A DNA stretch of 64,000 bases from Marthasterias glacialis (Eukaryota; Echinodermata; Asteroidea; Forcipulatida; Asteriidae). Position 1 is the first letter of the stretch; the number at the start of each line of letters is the position of its first letter. The notes under the pieces were generated by a model. That model ran no database searches, had not been told where the DNA came from, and was given only the letters and a program-made list of their open reading frames with translations. Location of the stretch: contig OU452235.1 in the NCBI GenBank assembly GCA_911728455.2, positions 9,844,634 to 9,908,633 of the forward strand. Direction: 5' to 3'. Positions 43,501-64,000 of the stretch are shown in pieces. Position numbers and translations under genes: made by a program.

Positions 43501-46037
43501 TTAGTTTAATCATCGCAGTATAATTTGTGTACCCAACGTCGAATAATAATATGGTTTACAAAATATACTATAAAAGCAAGACTACACTCGACTGTGCACG
43601 CTGTAGTATTATGATGTCTGTTAGCTCTAAAGGATATTGACAATTTTTAAACTAGTGATAAATCAGATCCAAAATGGAGGTTTTATTATTTGTTTTACAT
43701 GTCTGTATAGTATATTTAGAAACAACTATTTGTTTTATTTATTTATAAACATTAAAAGCAGAGGTTTGCCAATAATTTGTACTGTACTTTAACTAAATAA
43801 ATCATAACAGTGAAGTATTGTCTTTCTTCACCTTAAATAGTATTTTATTAAATAGTAAATAGTATTTTATTTACTGTTAACTCTTTATTTGAACCCAGTT
43901 ATCAAATATAAATTATCTACTGATAACTGATAAATGGTTACAACTACACAATAATCACCTTGCAATACTTGCATTAATGTATGGGGTGGTTAAGCCAGAT
44001 ACACTTGGGCCAAAGATGAATGAAGAATAGTGTTAAATGGTGCAAAAAAACTCTTGCGGGCAGACAGTGTAGAAGTCTCTTCCGGGAAAAGTGCTGGCTC
44101 TGAACAGACTGTTGGTTTTGTCAAACCTTTTTCTGGATGGTTTAAGCTGTTAGTGCCGAAACTTCCATGTCATAAAGACAATGCAGCTACATGTAGCAAT
44201 CCATGATTTCCTGAGTGAGGCCTTTCCCTCTTCAACAGATGGATGTTCCTCCGGAACAGAGTAACTACCATAAGGCCAAATTCTCTCTTGCAATTTTGTT
44301 CACATGAATGTCAAGAATCAACAAAATTGTCCAGAACACACCATTTGTATACCCAGCAGTTTTAGCCTATAGCACAATTTTACACTTCTTTCTTAGAGTG
44401 TCAAGAGCTTTTCAGTGTAAAGCAAGTTATTTTAAAACATAAAAAGCAAACATTTCGTCACTGACACCACGACTTAACTAGCACACACGTACATGTAGAT
44501 GCTAGTAAAAAAGTAGCAATCGGAGAAAACGGCGTCTAAAGCTGAACGCTTTTTAAAACGCCACTATCCTTTAAAATTTCAGAGTGTTTTGAACTGGTTT
44601 TCTCATTGTGGATTCTGGATGCTTTAAACTTGATAAATATACTGCTTTTGTCCGCTTTGCATTCTAAATTAACAAGCAATAAAGGAAGAAGGTGCGTGTT
44701 AGTTTGTGAAACCCAAAAAGAAGCAAAATAGACTATTTCCGTTTTCACGAACTAGCACATTCCAATGTATTACAATGCAAACTTGTGGGTGCGCGCGCGC
44801 GCATGTCCTTCGCACACAAGTGGGTTGCTAGTTCGTGAAATCGTTTTGTTCACATTTTAGTATGGTGCGCGCCATTGGTGTTAGGCTTATGGCCAAAGAC
44901 CTATTTAAGCGGAAGTTAAAGTTAAAATCATGTTTTTTAGGGCTCTAGAACCTAAGTGAATGAAAATATGAACAAACTGTCAATGCATAATATTGTCTTT
45001 AGCTCACGAGCTTTCTAGAAATGTGATATATGACGTCATAGCTACGTGGGGGGCGGCACAATGTTCGCCCCCCCCCCCCCCCCCCCGTACCCCTTCATCC
45101 CAAAAAAGCCAGTTCCTGATAGGGTTGAAGCTCGTATCAACTTGAAACTTCACATGTACTAAGACTATAACTTTGAAATGTATGTGAATTTGTTACGTCA
45201 TGATGACGCCATTAGGTTTAAAGGTACAGTAATTTAAAAATTTAAAATTACTTGTTTTCACAATCGTATAGTAAAACACAACAGCTTGAAATTTTTGTCT
45301 GTGTACGTGACCTTGCCCAAGGTCAACTTGAAGTTTTTAGGTTTAAAAAACAATACCTCAAAAACCACACTTTCGATTGTCACGTATATTTGCAGTGTTA
45401 TTAAGGTTTACACATGCAATATCGGTGCGAAGTATGAAAGTAGGTCAGTAAGATATTGTGGCGCGAAAACTGTATTTTGCGACTTATTTTTGACAATTTG
45501 TAGTGGTTAAATTAATCTTGAAAGCCTTCGTCTTGAAAACACCTTAACAACTTTGTGTGTGTAAGTGACCTTATCCGAGGTCATCTTCCTGTCAAAACCG
45601 AATGTTGAAGTTCGTTACGAATATCTCAAAAACTACAAGTCAGAATTTCCGGAATTTGATAGGTCATAGAACGATCGTTACACATGACGAAATTGATTTG
45701 TGGATTGCAAATACTTGGAAAGATATTGTCGCTTCATTTGGAGAAACGCGTTTTCTCAGAGTTACAATTCTTGTGTAACTCAAGGCTTCAAACGTATACA
45801 CTCACAGTTGGCATCGCGCCAACTTCCCTCGTGCATCTATTACCTGCAACACATGGCTTGTACAAACAACGGCTGTTTTATCAATTAAGCTGCTGATGCC
45901 CCAAACAGCCGTTGATACAATGTGGTCTGAACATATCAAATTTTAGCACTGGCTGGATAAACTAGCGGGATGAATGCAACGCTTTGTATTCTGTTGTATT
46001 ATATTGGTCTTACTGGTAGAATGATTGCAACACATCA
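43500..46037. other. Upstream region of the MS4A-like gene, no gene recognised
   Basis: No supported exon. A run of C lies at 45069-45086. From 45000 onward TGACGTCA palindromes recur (45028, then 46621, 46752 and 46912 further on), along with near-matches. Several weakly similar segments (ACTATAACTT, GTGACCTT..AGGTCA) hint at an old degenerate tandem array. Confidence 0.4.
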
Positions 46038-46150
46038 GGGCCCAATTTCATGGCTCTGCTTACCGTGGAATTCTGCGCTTACGGCCCACTGAATCATGAG
46101 CTTTACAGGGCGCCGAATTCTGTGGTAAGCAGAGCCCTGAAATTGGGCCC
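46038..46150. mobile_element. MITE with GGGCCCAATTTCATGG ends (copy 2)
   Basis: The left end GGGCCCAATTTCATGGCTCT and right end AGAGCCCTGAAATTGGGCCC are inverted. Inner CGTGGAATTC and GAATTCTGTGG also pair. 113 bp; related to 25856-26147. Confidence 0.8.
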
Positions 46151-47315
46151 AGGTAATTCATTTGTAGTTAGACTATAACTTGTAGATGCTGAGAAAGTTG
46201 TGATGTCATTAGGTTTCAAATTTCAAGATTTTTAAGTAATCGTTTTGAAAATCAATATCAAATCAACCACGAGAGACTTTTGGTGGCTTTTTGCAGGATT
46301 ATATTTTGCTACTAATATGTCTTCATATTTTGGGTGCGTGACCTCACGTGACCTCCACTTCCGGTTAAAACCGGAAAGGCCTTGTAATTTAAAAGTGGCA
46401 ACTTTTTTGAAGTTTTCAACAATGTTATAACCCATCAAGAGTCTGCTTGTAAAAATAGGACTGTTGAAGTCATAAAATTCAAGAGCGCCCTCTAGCAGCA
46501 GGTTAAATACAGTTCAAAATATTTTTTTAATGTCTGTGATGAAGTGTATGGTAATCAATTCAAAGTTGGTATAAATAATGACCTTCATGAAGACAACATA
46601 AGTGTGAAGTAGTACATTAATGACGTCATCATATGTCACGTGGTATTACATTAAAGATGCACTTTTTGAAGTCTTTTATCTACCAAATACATCTTTGGAT
46701 GACTTGAAACTTGGTATGTTGTTAGACAATTACCTTTTTTGCAAAAAAGAGTGACGTCATTATGACGTTGTATTTTGTACTTTTTACAGTTTTTTGAATA
46801 TGTGACCAATTATTTTAAATATTTTGAGATTGAAACCAGATACAATCACAACTTTTCTTACACCAGGCTTGAAGGTCACCAGTTCATAAAGTATGAAGTC
46901 ACGTCATTATGACGTCATAATCTATGACGTTGCATCATCTAAATAGGGTTTTAAAAGATCTATATTGTTACGAATTTTACCCTGATCTTTCTGCTATACT
47001 ATCTATAGATTACTCTTTTGAGTCTCAATTGGCAATAGGCAGATAGGTACACAAAAAATATTCATGATCTTGATCTTGAGGTTTTATTTGATAGTTTACT
47101 GCCAAAATCCATGAAAATGCACTTTTACGATATTACTTTACCAGTTTAACATGAATTTTTATTTCGAATCGTAGCATCGTGTTTTTTTCATTGATGTCAT
47201 CATTAGCACAAATCTTCCAAACACTTGCAACAAACACTTGAGCTCTATTTATGCGTGTATTTATGGACAAGTTTTATTTATTTTTTTTTTCAGGTAGGAT
47301 TTCAGCCATAAAATT

Positions 47316-63441
<16,126 letters not shown>

Positions 63442-63747
63442 GTACACATACATCATGTACATGACAAATACTGATATCATGATATGTTACACATACATGT
63501 ACACAATCAAGTACAGAAATAATGAGCCAGCATAGGTAGTTATACATGTACATGTACATGCTTTGTTGAAAGTGCTTGAGTTGAGGATTATTGTTTTATT
63601 TTGAAGCAGAGTCAATTTGAATGGTTAGACTATGATAAGACACACCAAGTGTTAACATTACATGTAAGGCTTGCAACTGTTTCTTTCTGTTACAAATCTA
63701 GCATGACTTGACATGAACTACTACTTACATGTAGATGTACTTAAAAT

Positions 63748-63779
63748 AATAAAAGTTCAACTTCAAAGTAATAAATAAA
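63748..63779 (+). terminator. Poly(A) signals of the MS4A-like gene
   Basis: AATAAA at 63748-63753 and again at 63774-63779, about 310-340 nt after the stop. The 3' UTR is rich in TACATGTA-type palindromes. Confidence 0.6.
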
Positions 63780-64000
63780 TAGTATATACTTTTGACAAGT
63801 TACTCGGACATAATGAAGATGTGTTTTAACCATTTAGTGTCAAAGTTCTCAAAAGAGTTTCCATGCCATCAGACGTGATTAATTTCTTGGAACGGCCGGA
63901 ATCATTTCTCTTTGAGAATATCGTTAGCACAAAGAAACCCTGACTAAACAAAGCCAAGACAACAAAGGTTCTCATCCAAGCATCAGCATTCAAAGTTTCT

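Overview
This is a eukaryotic, intron-rich and repeat-rich window of roughly 36-40% GC by eye. It holds two recognisable host genes, both on the + strand, with about 27 kb of mobile-element debris between them. The protein families and the tRNA-derived SINE (body with CCTTCGGATGGGACGT) fit a marine invertebrate deuterostome, probably an echinoderm. That placement is inference; no species marker was identified.

Region 1 (about 3.1-19.9 kb) is a G protein alpha subunit of the Gs class, spread over 13 coding exons. All five nucleotide-binding motifs are present. It is too divergent to be the plain Gs orthologue, so it looks like a lineage-specific paralogue. Two features stand out. It has two successive, homologous terminal exons (18752-18907 and 19482-19640) in the same phase, giving two alternative receptor-coupling C termini. 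It also has a phase-symmetric 78-nt exon (14421-14498) that inserts a Cys-Cys plus polybasic segment and could be skipped in frame. Its introns carry many foldback or terminal-inverted-repeat elements, including a large palindrome about 480 bp upstream of the first terminal exon.

Region 2 (about 20-47 kb) has no convincing host gene. It holds a tRNA-derived SINE, a 5'-truncated LINE with a 608-residue open reverse transcriptase frame (minus strand, 29.3-31.3 kb), and a broken Ty3/gypsy LTR retrotransposon (minus strand, 34.7-41.7 kb) with both LTRs and a tRNA-Ser-type primer site. Several MITE families also lie here. One, with ends TAGACCCAGTAACTGGGG, has two copies flanked by exact 9-bp target duplications; it occurs as near-perfect hairpins and as longer copies sharing an internal core.

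Region 3 (about 47.3-63.8 kb) is a four-transmembrane MS4A (CD20-like) gene with seven coding exons and 254 residues, ending in a PPHY motif. Intron 1 holds about 3 kb of a 46-bp minisatellite with a higher-order period near 643 bp, interrupted by a LINE/SINE 3' end. Intron 2 holds a decayed LINE and a roughly 480-bp CCTG/CCTT microsatellite. Intron 3 holds a fossil tyrosine-recombinase fragment.

The two genes are not known to act together; their adjacency may be incidental. No CRISPR array, rRNA or functional tRNA gene was seen.
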